Source: Cyanobium sp. NS01 (GTDB lineage: Bacteria; Cyanobacteriota; Cyanobacteriia; PCC-6307; Cyanobiaceae). From it: 64,000 nt of DNA. A model generated the notes under the pieces. That model was not told the origin of the DNA and ran no database searches. It saw nothing but the letters and a program-made list of their open reading frames with translations. The stretch spans positions 744,001 to 808,000 of the forward strand of contig NZ_CP047940.1 of assembly GCF_014280235.1 (NCBI RefSeq), written 5' to 3'. A program made the position numbers and the translations under genes. Shown here one piece after another: positions 26,544-37,048 of this stretch (positions are counted from its first letter, which is position 1; each line of letters opens with the position of its first letter).

Positions 26544-28670
26544 TCAGCGCAGGGGCGAGAAGCTCACCACCCGCCAGGTGTCGCCGTCGCGGCCGAACAC
26601 ATAGCGGTTGCGCAGATCGGCCTGGGCTGCCGGGCCGGCAGGCTCCCCGGCGGCGTTGATGGGCTGGGAGCTGTAGCGCAGGCTCACCAGGGCGGCGATG
26701 CGCCTGGGGGAGCGCTCTTCGATCGTGAGATTGGTCACGGTGGTGTTGAGCTTGAGCGTCTGCTGCCTGGCGGCCGATTCGCGGCGCTGTTGCTGCAGGT
26801 AGGCGATCTCGCCCTGACGGGCCATGGAGTCGAGCGGAACCGGGCTCTCGCCGCCGGCCAGCACGGCGGCCTTGGCCGCCAGCCAGGTTTCGAGCAGGGC
26901 CTGAACCTGGGCCTGGGAGGGCTCTGCCACCTGCAGCGGCACGGGGCGGGCGGGCTGGGCGGGCGGCGGGGCTGCTGCCTCGGGGCCGGCCGGCGGCGCT
27001 GCAGGCTGTGCCGGCGTGGTTTCCACCGGGATCGGCATGGGCTGGGGCCGTGGCCGCAGCAGAGCCCACAGCCCAGCGCCCAGCACTCCGGCAGCCGCCA
27101 CGGCCACCAGGAGGCGACCGCGGCGGCTGCGGGGCAGCCGCAGGTGCCTGCTGTGTTTGCTCAGGTTGAGGCCCTTGGAGCGCCTCCAGCGCGGCAGGGC
27201 GACAGCCGGCAGCCGCAGCTCAGGCCTCCGCATCGCGGGGATCCGCAGCGAGGGCAAGGCCATTGAGGGCAGTGCCATCGAAGGCAGTGCCATGGAAGGC
27301 AGTGCGCCCCGCAGCCGGGATGTCCAGGAGGCCTTGGCCCCGCTGTCCTCCGAGCTGATGGGCTCTCGATCGCTCTCCAGGCCCAGGGCTGGCTCGACCT
27401 CAGGCCACTGCCCCGCCAGGCCAGCCGGAGCAGCAGGGCTGTCAGGCCAGCCGGCCTGGCTGAACAGGTCGCCGGCGGGGGGATCGGCCTGGATCAGGGG
27501 CTGCGGCAGGCGCTCGATGAACGCCTGCACATCGCGGTCGGCGAAATAGGCCTCCAGATCGGGGTCAGCCTCCAGGTCGCGGTAGCCGCGCAACACGTCT
27601 CCCTTGAGCCAGTCGCGGCAGTAGTCGCACAGCTGGGCCAGGGGATCGTCGCTGCGCTGCTCGGCCCACTGCTTCAGTTTGGCGTCCTCACTGGCGCCGC
27701 GCCTGAACACCTGCTGGCCTGCCTCCACCTGGCCCAGCAGCAGGTGCAGACAGGCCAGCAGGGGCTGGATGCCGTCCTGGCCGGAGGCCTGCAGCCGCTG
27801 CATGGCCGCGGCGATCCGCTCCGGCTTGCGCTGGGCGAAGCCGGAGGCGGTGAGGGCCGTGCTGGCCAGGAAGTCGGCCACGGCCGACTGATCGGCCCAG
27901 CGGCTGAACAGGTCCACCTGCTCCTGCACGGTGAGGTAGTCGCGGATCTGCAGGAAGAAGGCCTGGAACTCCTGGGGGCTCATGCCAGCCGAACTGGTTC
28001 CCTCGAGGCCGCCCCGTTCCTGCACAAGCTCCTCCAGCAGCTTCAGGCCCTCGGCGCGCTCGTCGCTGGCGGCAAGGCTGCGGCTGAGCAGATCGAGCAC
28101 GCGGAACGGTCGCAACTGGGCGAGCTCCTCGGCCACCCGCTGTCGCAGGGGAGTGTGCTGGCCCATGCGCTGCAGCAACTGCAGGCCTTCCCGCAGGGTG
28201 AGGGCGGCGGCCTCGTAGCGACGCTGCCGCTGCAGCTCGGCGCCACCGGCCAGGCAGGCCAGGCCAGCCAGCAGGCTGAGGTCGCTTTCGCGGCCACTGC
28301 CGAGGGTGGGGGCCTGGGGGGGCTGCAGCAGCCGTCGCGCCAGGCTGAAACACTCCAGCGGCTGATCGGCCTCCAGCAGCAGCAGCAGGCCGCCCAGCTC
28401 CCGGCTGGTGGGGATCTCCAGGGCCGCCTGCAGCGGGTGGTCCTCACCACCCAGGGCGGTGAGTTCCGACTCGTAGGCCTCGCGACGGTGGGAGTCGGTG
28501 AGCAGATCGGCGCTCAGCCGCAGCAGGGATTCCCGGGCCTGCAGGGTCTCGGCGGTGAAGCCCTGCTCCGGCACCCGGTTGAGGCGCTGCTCCAGGGTGC
28601 GCAGCACCGACTGGGCGTCCGTGGTCGGGCTGACACCGAGCAACCGGAAGTGATCGATCGGCAGTTCCAA
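26544..28670 (-). CDS. ftn2: Cell division protein Ftn2/ZipN (ARC6-like)
   Basis: Divisome membrane protein that tethers FtsZ in cyanobacteria and, as ARC6, in plastids. The N-terminal J-like segment starts [21 protein letters not shown] long helical region follows ([43 protein letters not shown]). A single transmembrane helix lies near residue 535 ([19 protein letters not shown]), then a Pro-rich linker and a C-terminal IMS/DUF4101 domain ([36 protein letters not shown]). A pentapeptide repeat (MALPS) lies in the region before the membrane helix. It is divergent from pdhA. Confidence 0.9.
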   Translation of the reverse strand: MELPIDHFRLLGVSPTTDAQSVLRTLEQRLNRVPEQGFTAETLQARESLLRLSADLLTDSHRREAYESELTALGGEDHPLQAALEIPTSRELGGLLLLLEADQPLECFSLARRLLQPPQAPTLGSGRESDLSLLAGLACLAGGAELQRQRRYEAAALTLREGLQLLQRMGQHTPLRQRVAEELAQLRPFRVLDLLSRSLAASDERAEGLKLLEELVQERGGLEGTSSAGMSPQEFQAFFLQIRDYLTVQEQVDLFSRWADQSAVADFLASTALTASGFAQRKPERIAAAMQRLQASGQDGIQPLLACLHLLLGQVEAGQQVFRRGASEDAKLKQWAEQRSDDPLAQLCDYCRDWLKGDVLRGYRDLEADPDLEAYFADRDVQAFIERLPQPLIQADPPAGDLFSQAGWPDSPAAPAGLAGQWPEVEPALGLESDREPISSEDSGAKASWTSRLRGALPSMALPSMALPSMALPSLRIPAMRRPELRLPAVALPRWRRSKGLNLSKHSRHLRLPRSRRGRLLVAVAAAGVLGAGLWALLRPRPQPMPIPVETTPAQPAAPPAGPEAAAPPPAQPARPVPLQVAEPSQAQVQALLETWLAAKAAVLAGGESPVPLDSMARQGEIAYLQQQRRESAARQQTLKLNTTVTNLTIEERSPRRIAALVSLRYSSQPINAAGEPAGPAAQADLRNRYVFGRDGDTWRVVSFSPLR
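27250..27309 (-). repeat. 15-bp in-frame tandem repeat in ftn2
   Basis: Four adjacent 15-bp units starting at 27250, 27265, 27280 and 27295 (consensus GARGGCAGTGCCATS on the + strand) encode repeated SMALP/ALPSM pentapeptides in the Ftn2 linker. The two central units are nearly identical and the outer ones slightly diverged. Confidence 0.85.
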
Positions 28671-28808
28671 CCCGCGCTGGCCTCAGTGGCCGACTGTAGA
28701 CAGGGACTCCGGTTTTGGCAGCGGCACGAACATTTCCGGTGCCCAGACCCCGTACAGTTCGCTCCAGGATCCGGCGTTGCCCCAGGCCCGCTTGACGAGC
28801 TTTCCCCC

Positions 28809-29939
28809 ATGACCCAGGCACACACCAGTCGCAACAGTTCGGCGGCCTCCGGCCTGGCCGACTCCGGGGTTCCGGGCTGTTCCGCCGAGTCCACCCACGT
28901 GGCGGGTCCCCATGCCGAGCGCCTGGAGAACCTCTATCCGGCCACCCCCGCCACGGTGACGCGGGAGGAGGGCTTGATGCTCTACCGCGACATGACCCTC
29001 GGCCGGCGCTTCGAGGACAAGTGCGCGGAGATGTACTACCGCGGCAAGATGTTCGGCTTCGTGCACCTCTACAACGGCCAGGAGGCCGTGAGCACGGGGG
29101 TGATCAAGGCCATGAAGGCCCAGCACGACTGGTTCTGCAGCACCTACCGCGATCACGTGCATGCGCTCAGCTGCGGTGTGCCGGCCCGCCAGGTGATGAG
29201 CGAACTGTTCGGCAAGGAAACAGGCTGCAGCAAGGGCAGGGGCGGCTCGATGCACCTGTTTTCACGGGAACACCATCTCCTGGGCGGCTACGCCTTCATC
29301 GGCGAGGGCATCCCCGTGGCCCTCGGGGCCGCCTTCACCAGCCGCTACAAGCGCGATGCCCTTGGCGATGCCGCCAGTGACTCGGTCACGGCGGCCTTCT
29401 TCGGCGACGGCACCTGCAACATCGGCCAGTTCTACGAGTGCCTGAACATGGCCTCGCTCTGGAAGCTGCCCATCCTGTTCGTGGTGGAGAACAACAAGTG
29501 GGCCATCGGCATGGACCACAACCGCGCCACCAGCGATCCGGAGATCTGGCGCAAGGCCGCCTCCTTCGGCATGGCCGGGGAAGAGGTGGATGGCATGGAT
29601 GTGCTGGCCGTTCGGGAGGCAGCCCAGCGGGCGATCCAGCGGGCCCGGGCCGGGGAAGGCCCCACCCTGCTGGAGTGCCTCACCTACCGCTACCGGGGCC
29701 ACTCCCTGGCCGACCCCGACGAGCTGCGGGCCGAGGCCGAGAAGGCCTTCTGGGCCAAGCGGGACCCGATCAAACGGCTCGGGGCCCAGCTGGTGGAGCA
29801 GCAGTTGGCCACGGCCGAGGAACTCAAGGCCATCGAGAAAGAGATCGATGCCGAGATCAGTGAGTGCGTCTCCTTCGCCCTCTCTGCCCCCGAGCCCAAC
29901 CCCGAAGAGCTCACCCGCTACATCTGGGCCGAGAACTGA
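28809..29939 (+). CDS. pdhA: Pyruvate dehydrogenase E1 component, alpha subunit
   Basis: Thiamine-diphosphate enzyme subunit that decarboxylates pyruvate; PdhB is not in the window. Motifs: [68 protein letters not shown] and the ThDP-binding [22 protein letters not shown] to ENNKWAIGM, then [21 protein letters not shown] 28809 gives a Ser/Ala-rich leader of about 40 residues before the conserved region. The much longer open frame upstream is antisense to ftn2. Confidence 0.95.
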   Translation: MTQAHTSRNSSAASGLADSGVPGCSAESTHVAGPHAERLENLYPATPATVTREEGLMLYRDMTLGRRFEDKCAEMYYRGKMFGFVHLYNGQEAVSTGVIKAMKAQHDWFCSTYRDHVHALSCGVPARQVMSELFGKETGCSKGRGGSMHLFSREHHLLGGYAFIGEGIPVALGAAFTSRYKRDALGDAASDSVTAAFFGDGTCNIGQFYECLNMASLWKLPILFVVENNKWAIGMDHNRATSDPEIWRKAASFGMAGEEVDGMDVLAVREAAQRAIQRARAGEGPTLLECLTYRYRGHSLADPDELRAEAEKAFWAKRDPIKRLGAQLVEQQLATAEELKAIEKEIDAEISECVSFALSAPEPNPEELTRYIWAEN

Positions 29940-29960
29940 GCAGACCAGAACTGAGCAGCC

Positions 29961-30875
29961 CTACAGCCCGTGCAGCCGGGCCTGCTCGGCTGCGGCCCGG
30001 AACACCAGGCTGTGGCGCTCCACCAGCTCAGGCAGGCTGCCGTAGCCGCCGCCGATCACGCTGGCCACGGGGATGCTCCGGCGCAGGCAGGCATCGAACA
30101 CGAGGCGGTCGCGATTGAGCAAGCCCGCGTCGCTGAGGCAGAGCTTGCCGAGCCGATCATCGCGGTGGGGGTCGACGCCGGCGTTGTAGAGCACCAGCTG
30201 CGGGCGCCATTGATCCAGCAGATCGGGCAAGACATCGCCCACGGCCTGGAGATAGGCGCGATCCTCCAGGCCATCGGCCAGGGGGATGTCGAGGTCGCTG
30301 GTCTGCTTGCGCAGGGGAAAGTTGCTCTCTCCATGGGCGGAGAGGGTGAACACCCGGGGCTCGCCGGCGAAAATGGCCGCCGTGGCGTCGCCCTGGTGCA
30401 CATCCAGATCCACCACCATCAGCCGCTGGAGGATCTCCTCCGCCAGCAGCACCCGGGCCGTCACGGCCACGTCGTTGAAGATGCAGAAGCCGCTGCCCTG
30501 GGCAGGGAAGGCATGGTGGGTGCCGCCGGCCAGGTGGCAGGCCACGCCATGGTGCAGCGCCAGCCGCGCCGTGAGCAGGGTGCCCCCCACCGATAGCCAG
30601 GTGCGGCGCACCAGGGGGGTGGTGGAGGGCAGGCCGATGCGGCGTTGGTCGGCTCTGGGGAGCTCAGCGCGGCTGAAGGCCTGGTGATAGGGCCGGGGAT
30701 GCACCAGCTCCAGGCAGCGGCGCGGGATGGGCAGCGGTTGATGCAGGTTGGCGGCCGGCGCCAGGTCCAGGGTCTGCAGGCGCTCGAACAGCAGCCTGAA
30801 CTTGGCCATCGGAAAGCGATGGCCGCTGGCCAGGGGGGCCGAGTAGGCGGGGTGATAGACGAGTGGCGGAAGCAC
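29961..30875 (-). CDS. Histone deacetylase family (class IV-like) hydrolase
   Basis: Zinc amidohydrolase of 304 residues. Family motifs are HHAFPAQGSGFCIFNDVAV (active-site histidines), VVDLDVHQGDATAAIF (zinc Asp/His), LYNAGVDPHRDDRLGKLCLS and the C-terminal GGGYG with the catalytic Tyr. In bacteria these enzymes may act on acetylated small molecules or proteins; the substrate here is unknown. It is convergent with pdhA, with about 20 bp between stops, and lies downstream of the sigma factor on the same strand. Confidence 0.88.
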   Translation of the reverse strand: MLPPLVYHPAYSAPLASGHRFPMAKFRLLFERLQTLDLAPAANLHQPLPIPRRCLELVHPRPYHQAFSRAELPRADQRRIGLPSTTPLVRRTWLSVGGTLLTARLALHHGVACHLAGGTHHAFPAQGSGFCIFNDVAVTARVLLAEEILQRLMVVDLDVHQGDATAAIFAGEPRVFTLSAHGESNFPLRKQTSDLDIPLADGLEDRAYLQAVGDVLPDLLDQWRPQLVLYNAGVDPHRDDRLGKLCLSDAGLLNRDRLVFDACLRRSIPVASVIGGGYGSLPELVERHSLVFRAAAEQARLHGL

Positions 30876-30907
30876 CCTGCCGGTTCAGCCAGGCGTGAAG
30901 GGCTGTT

Positions 30908-31834
30908 CTAGAGGCTGCTGGGGGTGCGGCGGGTGAGATTGCGAAGCTTGCGCAGGGCCTTGAGTTCCACCTGGCGCACCCGCTCGCGCGACACGTCCAG
31001 TTGACGGCCGATCTCCGCCAGGGTGTGACGTTCGCAGCCCTCCAGCCCGAACCGCAGCTGCAGCACGTGGCGCTCCTGCTCGCCCAGCTGGCTCAACCAC
31101 TGCTGGAGCTGCTCCTGGTTGAGGCCGCGCTCGACCCGGTCGAGGGGCTCCTCCTCGCTGGAGTCGGCGATCAGGTCGCCCAGGAAACTCCTGCCCTCAT
31201 CGCCGTTCACCGGCGCATCCAGACTGGAGGTGGTGAGGGACTGGCGCAACAGGCCATCGAGCTCATCGAGGGGCATGGCCATGGCCTCGGCGATCTCCTG
31301 GCGGCTGGGCATGGCTCCGAGCTTGTGGGCCAGCTCCAGGCTCACCTTGCGGATCGCACTCAGCCGCTCGCTGAGGTGCACCGGCAGGCGGATCGTGCGT
31401 GACTGGCAGGCGATCGCCCGGGTCATGCTCTGGCGAATCCACCAGAAGGCATAGGTGGAAAATTTGTATCCGCGGGTGGGATCGAACTTCTCGACGGCGC
31501 GCTCCAGGCCGAGGGATCCCTCCTGAATCAGATCGAGCAGCTCCAGACCCTTGCCCTGGTATTTCTTGGCCACGCTCACCACGAGGCGAAGATTCGCCTT
31601 CATCATGCGTTGCTTGGAGCGCTGGCCCACCCGCACCAGCTTTTTGTCGTGGTCGGAATAGCTGGCCGAATCGCTCTCCAGGAGCCGCATCAACACCTGC
31701 ACCTGATTGCCCAGCTCGATCTCCTCGGCCGGCGTCAGCAGGGGTTCCCGGCCGATGCTGGCGAGATACCAACTGATCGGATCACTGCTGCGTCTGCGGC
31801 TGTGATCACTGGCCCTTTGGGTGGTGGCGTTCAT
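30908..31834 (-). CDS. Group 2 RNA polymerase sigma factor (sigma-70 family)
   Basis: Sigma factor of about 308 residues, without the long region 1.1 of the primary sigma. Regions 1.2 to 4 are complete: DPISWYLASIGREPLLTPAEE, MKANLRLVVSVAKKYQGKGLELLDLIQEGSLGLERAVEKFD, YAFWWIRQSMTRAI (2.4), and region 4.2 TLAEIGRQLDVSRERVRQVE. I cannot assign a cyanobacterial Sig letter. ATG 31834 (MNATTQRASDH) is preferred to the in-frame start at 31867. A promoter-like pair lies about 60 bp upstream. Confidence 0.92.
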   Translation of the reverse strand: MNATTQRASDHSRRRSSDPISWYLASIGREPLLTPAEEIELGNQVQVLMRLLESDSASYSDHDKKLVRVGQRSKQRMMKANLRLVVSVAKKYQGKGLELLDLIQEGSLGLERAVEKFDPTRGYKFSTYAFWWIRQSMTRAIACQSRTIRLPVHLSERLSAIRKVSLELAHKLGAMPSRQEIAEAMAMPLDELDGLLRQSLTTSSLDAPVNGDEGRSFLGDLIADSSEEEPLDRVERGLNQEQLQQWLSQLGEQERHVLQLRFGLEGCERHTLAEIGRQLDVSRERVRQVELKALRKLRNLTRRTPSSL

Positions 31835-31893
31835 CAGGACGGCCAGTCGAGGAATAAGACTATCCACGCCAAATGGGGGGATCCGGTGTCATT

Positions 31894-31921
31894 TCAGTAA
31901 CCCTTTAGGTTTTGCTTGCAA
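31894..31921 (-). promoter_or_regulatory. Candidate sigma-70 promoter for the sigma factor gene
   Basis: On the minus strand TTGCAA (31916-31921) and TACTGA (31894-31899) are separated by 16 bp in an AT-richer patch, 60 bp ahead of the ATG. Placement and spacing are plausible; sequence match is only moderate. Confidence 0.35.
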
Positions 31922-31954
31922 AAGCACACGGTTGTTGTGGCCGAAGTCACACCG

Positions 31955-33607
31955 TCAGGTTTCTGCTGCTGCCAAGGAGGGTTCGCCCTGGCCGCCTGGC
32001 GCCGGATCGAGGCCCGCCAGGGCTGAGGCGATCGCCATCGGTGTGCAGTGGCCGGGGCCAGCGCCTGCGCGCACCCTCAGACCCGCCTGGGCGTGGGCCA
32101 GGGCCGCTGCCGCCAGCACGGCTGGATCGGCCTGGCCGCAGGCGGCGATGGCCTGGGCACCCAGCCCGGCGCAGTAGCCCGCCAGCACGTCCCCGAGGCC
32201 GGCGCGGGCCGCGCGGGGTTCGGCTTCCCCCAGCTGCCAGCGGCGCCCATCAGGGGCGGCCACCACGCTGCGGGCTCCCTTCAGCACCAGGCCCACGCCC
32301 GCCTCGCCGGCGGCCCGGCCGGCGGCCTCCAGGGGCGGCAGCTCTGCCCACTGGGGGAAGAGGCGCTCGAACTCCGCCCCATGCGGGGTGAGCCAGGTGG
32401 GGCCCTGGCGATGACCCAGCCAGGCCGCCGCGCTGCAGCCCAGGCCTGGGGCCACCGCCAGGGCCAGACGGTTGAGGCCGTCGGCATCGAGCACCAGCAG
32501 GCCGGGCAAGCGTTGCAGCCGCTCCCACACCTCCAGCTCACGCCCTGCGCGGAGGGCAGGCTCCGGCTGGCCCCCCAGCCCCGGCCCCAGCAGCAGGGCA
32601 TCGAGGCGTTCAAGAGTGGTGGCGGGAAGGTCGGCCAGGCAGAGGTGCCCCGCCGGGTCGCAGGCCAGCTCCGCGCTCACCACCACATGCGGCGCCCTGG
32701 CCACCAGCTGCCCCCCCACGCCGGCGGCTCCGGCCAGCCGCACACTGGCGCAGCCGCTGGCACTGGCCCCCGCCACCGCCAGGTGCGCAGCGCCCTGGAA
32801 GCGGGCGCTGCCGGCCAGCAGCAGCAGCCGGCCCCGGCCGTACTTGCCCGCCGCCGTTTCGATCCGGGGCCAGGGCGCGGTGCTCAGGTCGGCGGCAGCC
32901 AGCAGCAGCGGCGGGCTGGCGGGCAGGGCGTCCAGGGCCTGGCGGGCCAGCCCCAGGTCGACGCGCTCCAGCCGGCCCACCCAGGCCAGGGCCGCATCCT
33001 GCACCAGGCCCTGCTTGATCAGCCCCACGGTGCAGGTGTGGATGGCCTTCGCCGCTACGCCACCGAGGCAGCGCCCCGTGTCGCTGCACAGTCCGGTGGG
33101 CACATCCAGGGCCACCAGACCCCCAGGGGCCTGCTGCTGCCGATGCTCCAGCAGGGTTTCGAGCGCGGCGCCTGGGGGCCGGCTCTGGTTGAGGCCCAGC
33201 AGGGCCTCAATCCAGAGGCTGGCCGCGGCGGGATCTGGTGGATCGGCCAGGGTGGGGATGCCGAGCCAGTGGGCATGGCGGCGGTGGGTGGCGGTGAGGG
33301 GTTTGCAGCGCTCAAAGGGGCACCACAGCTGCACGGCGATACCCGCCAAGTGGAGCTCCCGGGCCACCACCAGCCCATCACCGCCGTTGTGGCCAGGCCC
33401 CACCAGCACCAGGGCCCCGCAGGCCCTCAACCGGGGGCCGTGAGCTTCCAGCAGCCGCTGGCTGAGGGCCAGGCCGGCCTTCTCCATCAGCGCCTCCACC
33501 GGCAGGCCGCTCTCGAACAGCCTGGTTTCCACGGCGGCCATCTGGGCGCCGCTCACCAGCAGGTGTTCGGCGTCGCGGGCCGGCCAGGGGGTGGGGCTGG
33601 GGGTCAC
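31955..33607 (-). CDS. nnrD: Bifunctional NAD(P)HX epimerase / ADP-dependent NAD(P)HX dehydratase
   Basis: Metabolite-repair enzyme that restores hydrated NADH and NADPH. The N-terminal YjeF_N epimerase domain has [36 protein letters not shown] and [14 protein letters not shown]. The C-terminal ribokinase-like dehydratase domain has [63 protein letters not shown] and [16 protein letters not shown]. The fused 550-residue form is common in bacteria. Its start lies close to the divergent mnmA. Confidence 0.93.
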   Translation of the reverse strand: MTPSPTPWPARDAEHLLVSGAQMAAVETRLFESGLPVEALMEKAGLALSQRLLEAHGPRLRACGALVLVGPGHNGGDGLVVARELHLAGIAVQLWCPFERCKPLTATHRRHAHWLGIPTLADPPDPAAASLWIEALLGLNQSRPPGAALETLLEHRQQQAPGGLVALDVPTGLCSDTGRCLGGVAAKAIHTCTVGLIKQGLVQDAALAWVGRLERVDLGLARQALDALPASPPLLLAAADLSTAPWPRIETAAGKYGRGRLLLLAGSARFQGAAHLAVAGASASGCASVRLAGAAGVGGQLVARAPHVVVSAELACDPAGHLCLADLPATTLERLDALLLGPGLGGQPEPALRAGRELEVWERLQRLPGLLVLDADGLNRLALAVAPGLGCSAAAWLGHRQGPTWLTPHGAEFERLFPQWAELPPLEAAGRAAGEAGVGLVLKGARSVVAAPDGRRWQLGEAEPRAARAGLGDVLAGYCAGLGAQAIAACGQADPAVLAAAALAHAQAGLRVRAGAGPGHCTPMAIASALAGLDPAPGGQGEPSLAAAET

Positions 33608-33662
33608 GGCAGGCGATGGGGCGCCGCTTCATGATGGGAGCAATGACGCCTTTCGCCCCGCC

Positions 33663-34823
33663 TTGCTGAGCTCCGCCCCTGCTGCCACTCCAGCCGGTGC
33701 CCAGGCCCTGGAGCGCCTGCGGGCCTGGCCCGGCGAGCACCGCGTGGCCGTGGGGCTCTCCGGCGGGGTGGACAGCTCTCTCACCGCGGCCCTGCTGGTG
33801 GAGGCGGGCTGGCAGGTGGAGGGGCTCACCCTGTGGCTGATGAGCGGCAAGGGGGCCTGCTGCGCCGAGGGGCTGGTGGATGCCGCCGGCCTCTGTGAGC
33901 AGCTGGGGGTGCCCCACCACGTGGTGGATTCCCGCGAGCAGTTCCGGGCCCAGATCGTTGACTTTCTGGTGGAGGGCTATGCCGCCGGGGTGACGCCCCT
34001 GCCCTGTTCCCGCTGCAACCGCGAGGTGAAGTTCGGCCCGATGCTCGCCTGGGCCCGGGAGCAGCGCGGCCTGGAGCGCCTGGCCACGGGCCACTACGCC
34101 CGCGTCCGCCCGGCCAGCGGTGGCGGCCGTGACCAGCTGCTGCGCGGTCTGGATCGCCACAAGGACCAGAGCTACTTCCTCTACGACCTGCCCCAGGAGG
34201 TGCTCTGCCGGCTGGTGTTTCCCCTCGGTGAACTCACCAAACCCGACACCCGCCTGGAGGCCGAGCATCACGGCCTGCGCACCGCTGCCAAGCCCGAGAG
34301 CCAGGACCTCTGCCTGGCCGACCACCACGGCTCGATGCGGGCCTTCCTGGATGCCTATCTGCCGCCGCGCCAGGGCGAGATCGTGCTGGGAGACGGCCGG
34401 GTGCTGGGCCACCACGACGGCCTGGAGCACTTCACCATCGGCCAGCGCAAGGGGCTGGGGGTGGCCTGGAGCGAGCCGCTGCATGTGGTGCGTCTCGATG
34501 GCGCCCTGAACCGGGTGGTGGTGGCACCCCGCTCCGAGGCGGCCCGCCCCGACTGTGTGGTGGGCGCGGTGAACTGGGTGTCGATCGAGCCGCCCCAGCA
34601 ACCGCTGGAGGTGGAGGTGCAGGTGCGCTACCGCAGCGCCCCGGAGCCGGCCCTGCTCACCCCCCTGGAACCCACCGAGGCCGATGGGGCAGCGGGCCGG
34701 CCTTACCGGGTGCAGCTGCGTTTCGCCGAGGAGCAGTTCTCCATCACCCCAGGCCAGGCCGCGGTGTTCTATGCCGGCGACGTGCTGCTCGGTGGCGGGC
34801 TGATCCAGGCTTCCCCCAACTGA
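33663..34823 (+). CDS. mnmA: tRNA-uridine 2-sulfurtransferase
   Basis: Thiolates U34 of Lys, Glu and Gln tRNAs. The PP-loop is [18 protein letters not shown]. The first catalytic cysteine lies in [13 protein letters not shown] and the second in [13 protein letters not shown]. Further marks are [19 protein letters not shown] and [13 protein letters not shown]. No ATG lies at the family N-terminus. TTG 33663 ([12 protein letters not shown]) avoids overlap with the divergent NAD(P)HX gene, whereas ATG 33591 would overlap it by 17 bp. The exact start is therefore uncertain; the rest is firm. Confidence 0.93.
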   Translation: MLSSAPAATPAGAQALERLRAWPGEHRVAVGLSGGVDSSLTAALLVEAGWQVEGLTLWLMSGKGACCAEGLVDAAGLCEQLGVPHHVVDSREQFRAQIVDFLVEGYAAGVTPLPCSRCNREVKFGPMLAWAREQRGLERLATGHYARVRPASGGGRDQLLRGLDRHKDQSYFLYDLPQEVLCRLVFPLGELTKPDTRLEAEHHGLRTAAKPESQDLCLADHHGSMRAFLDAYLPPRQGEIVLGDGRVLGHHDGLEHFTIGQRKGLGVAWSEPLHVVRLDGALNRVVVAPRSEAARPDCVVGAVNWVSIEPPQQPLEVEVQVRYRSAPEPALLTPLEPTEADGAAGRPYRVQLRFAEEQFSITPGQAAVFYAGDVLLGGGLIQASPN

Positions 34824-34845
34824 GCTCGCCTCACCAGCCCGCGCC

Positions 34846-35091
34846 TCACCAGTAGGGATCGCTGGCCAGTTCCACCGTGAGGGAGCCCGTGCGGCTGGGG
34901 GGCACCGTGGCGATGCAGGCCCGCACCACCCGGCCGTTCACCTCGATTTCGCAGGCGCCGCAGCTGCCCCCCAGGCAGCCGGTGGGGATGGTCACGCCGG
35001 CTTGCTCGGCCGCCACCAGCCAGGAGCTGCCGCTGGCCACCTGGCTGGTGTGGCCGTTGGGCCAGTGCAGGCGAACCGGAGTGGCACTCAT
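34846..35091 (-). CDS. 2Fe-2S ferredoxin domain protein
   Basis: An 81-residue ferredoxin-fold protein. Four cysteines are arranged in TGCLGGSCGACEIEVNG and VVRACIATV (C-x4-C-x2-C-x11-C), which should bind one [2Fe-2S] cluster. The last Cys is much closer to the others than in plant-type photosynthetic ferredoxins, so PetF function is unlikely. The ATG at 35091 shares a base with the cobQ stop (TGATG), suggesting coupled translation. Partner enzyme is unknown. Confidence 0.8.
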   Translation of the reverse strand: MSATPVRLHWPNGHTSQVASGSSWLVAAEQAGVTIPTGCLGGSCGACEIEVNGRVVRACIATVPPSRTGSLTVELASDPYW

Positions 35092-36647
35092 CAGGGGTGA
35101 AGCAGGGGGGCGAGGTTCACGTGGGCCTCGAAGGCATCGGCCAGGCGATCGAGCAGGGCGTCGCGTTGCTGGGCATGGTCGCTCTGATGTTCGCTCAGCA
35201 GGGGGAGTCCTCGGCGCTGGCGCAGCTGGTTGAGCCAGCGTCGCCGCCAGGCACCGCTGTCGAACACCCCGTGCAGATAGGTGCCCGCCACGCTGCCGCC
35301 CCGCTCTCCGATCGGTCGCCACCATCCCAGGCCGGCCTCAGCGGCCAGCGGAGCGGTGGCGGCCGCGCTCTCTGACCCGTCGCCTGCCAGACCGCCGCCC
35401 AGCAGCTCGGTGTGGCCGCGGTGAAGCTCGAAGCCGCGCAGCTCCAGCGGTGACCCTGGTGGCCACAGGGCCGGGCAGTGCCGCTGGCGCAGGGCCTTGC
35501 TGGCGCCATAGACGGTGCACAGCGGCAGCAGGCCAAGACCCGCCTGCTCTGCCCCACCGCCCCCGATCGCCTCGCCCTCCAGGCCGCGGGGATCGCCCAG
35601 CTGCCGTCCCAGCATCTGCAGACCGCCGCAGAGCCCGAACAGGTGGCCGCCGCTGCTCACGTAGGCCGCCAGCCGCTCCCCCCAGCCGTGATCCTGCAGG
35701 GCCGCCAGGTCCCGCAGGGTCTGCTTGCTGCCAGGCAGGATCACGGCATCGGGCTGGCCGAGCTCCTCGCCGGGCCGGATCCAGCGCAGTTGCAGGCTGG
35801 GCTCGGCCTCAAGGGGGTCGAGGTCGGAGAAGTTGCTGAGCGAGGGCAGCCGCAGCACGGCGATCTCCAGCTCGGCCCGGCCCTTGCTACTGCGACGCTC
35901 CAGCAGATCGAGGGAGTCTTCCGGGGGAAACAGCTCATCCAGCCAGGGCATCACCCCCAGCACGGGCACGCCGGTGTGCTCCTGCAGCCAGGTTCTGCCG
36001 GCGTCAAAGAGTTCGCGCCGCCCCCGAAAGCGGTTGATCAGCAGCCCCCGGATCAAGGGGCGCTGCACCGGCGTGAGCAGCTGCAGGGTGCCCACCAGCT
36101 GGGCAAACACCCCGCCCCGTTCGATGTCCGCCACCAGCAGGCAGCGGGCCCGCAGGAACTGGGCCAGCCGCAGGTTCGTGAGGTCGCGGGCCTGCAGGTT
36201 CACCTCCACGGGGCTGCCGGCCCCCTCCAGTACCAGCCGGCCGCCGGGATGGCTGGTCTGCAGCGCGTCCAGCCCCTCCCGGATGGCGGCCCAGCCGGGG
36301 CGAAACCAGTCGCGGTAGTAGTGCTCGGCCCGGGCCGTGCCCACCGAGCGGCCCAGGTGGATCACCTCGCTGGTGCTGTCGCCCTGGGGCTTGAGCAGCA
36401 CGGGATTCATGCTGCAGTGGGGCTCCAGCCCCGCCGCCCAGGCCTGCAGCGCCTGGGAGTAGGCCATCTCACCGCCGCCGCCATCCACCCAGGCGTTGTT
36501 GCTCATGTTCTGACCCTTGAAGGGCAGCGGCTGCTCGCCGCGGCGGCGCAGCACCCGGCAGAGGGCGGCCGTCATCAGCGACTTGCCGGCGCCGCTGCTG
36601 GTGCCCAGCACCATCAGGGGGCTGGGCGCGAGGGCCGGATCCCTCAC
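35091..36647 (-). CDS. cobQ: Cobyric acid synthase
   Basis: Glutamine-dependent amidase of four carboxyl groups of the corrin ring. The N-terminal ATPase domain has [34 protein letters not shown] and [10 protein letters not shown]. The C-terminal class I glutamine amidotransferase domain has [18 protein letters not shown] and [15 protein letters not shown] 36647 forms a GTGA overlap with the upstream Npun_F0494 gene and is my choice; a longer in-frame ATG (36722) would run deep into that gene. Confidence 0.93.
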   Translation of the reverse strand: MRDPALAPSPLMVLGTSSGAGKSLMTAALCRVLRRRGEQPLPFKGQNMSNNAWVDGGGGEMAYSQALQAWAAGLEPHCSMNPVLLKPQGDSTSEVIHLGRSVGTARAEHYYRDWFRPGWAAIREGLDALQTSHPGGRLVLEGAGSPVEVNLQARDLTNLRLAQFLRARCLLVADIERGGVFAQLVGTLQLLTPVQRPLIRGLLINRFRGRRELFDAGRTWLQEHTGVPVLGVMPWLDELFPPEDSLDLLERRSSKGRAELEIAVLRLPSLSNFSDLDPLEAEPSLQLRWIRPGEELGQPDAVILPGSKQTLRDLAALQDHGWGERLAAYVSSGGHLFGLCGGLQMLGRQLGDPRGLEGEAIGGGGAEQAGLGLLPLCTVYGASKALRQRHCPALWPPGSPLELRGFELHRGHTELLGGGLAGDGSESAAATAPLAAEAGLGWWRPIGERGGSVAGTYLHGVFDSGAWRRRWLNQLRQRRGLPLLSEHQSDHAQQRDALLDRLADAFEAHVNLAPLLHP

Positions 36648-37018
36648 AGGCGCGGCCGGCTGCGCCGCAGCTGGTGCTGCAGCCGCTCCAGCAGGGACGC
36701 CGCGGGAATGGCGCCCGGCCACTGCTCCAGCAGGTCGCGCCCCATCGGCGTGAGACGCACCCGCTCGGTGAGTCCCTGGCCATCCACCTCCCGGCGCAGC
36801 ACCCCCACCTGGATCAGCCAGATCCAGTGGGCCTCCACCCGTTCGCTGCCCAGGCTGCAGCTGCAGTGCTGGCCGGCATCGGCCCGGCGGCAGAAGGCAC
36901 TGCTGCTGAGCGGTGTGGTGCCCACCAGCTCATAGAACGTGCGGCGGAACGGCAGGCAGCGCATCGCCTGGGAGGCCCGGGCCCAGGAGCGGGCCTGGAG
37001 GTGAGGCTGTCCTTTCAT
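36644..37018 (-). CDS. Npun_F0494 family protein
   Basis: Cyanobacterial protein of 124 residues and unknown function, probably soluble. Family-type blocks are [22 protein letters not shown], then [18 protein letters not shown] and [15 protein letters not shown], which resemble a winged-helix-like fold. It overlaps cobQ by 4 bp and starts about 30 bp from the divergent maf gene. Confidence 0.72.
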   Translation of the reverse strand: MKGQPHLQARSWARASQAMRCLPFRRTFYELVGTTPLSSSAFCRRADAGQHCSCSLGSERVEAHWIWLIQVGVLRREVDGQGLTERVRLTPMGRDLLEQWPGAIPAASLLERLQHQLRRSRPRL

Positions 37019-37048
37019 GGGGGGATTCTCCCTGACCTGACGGCCCAG

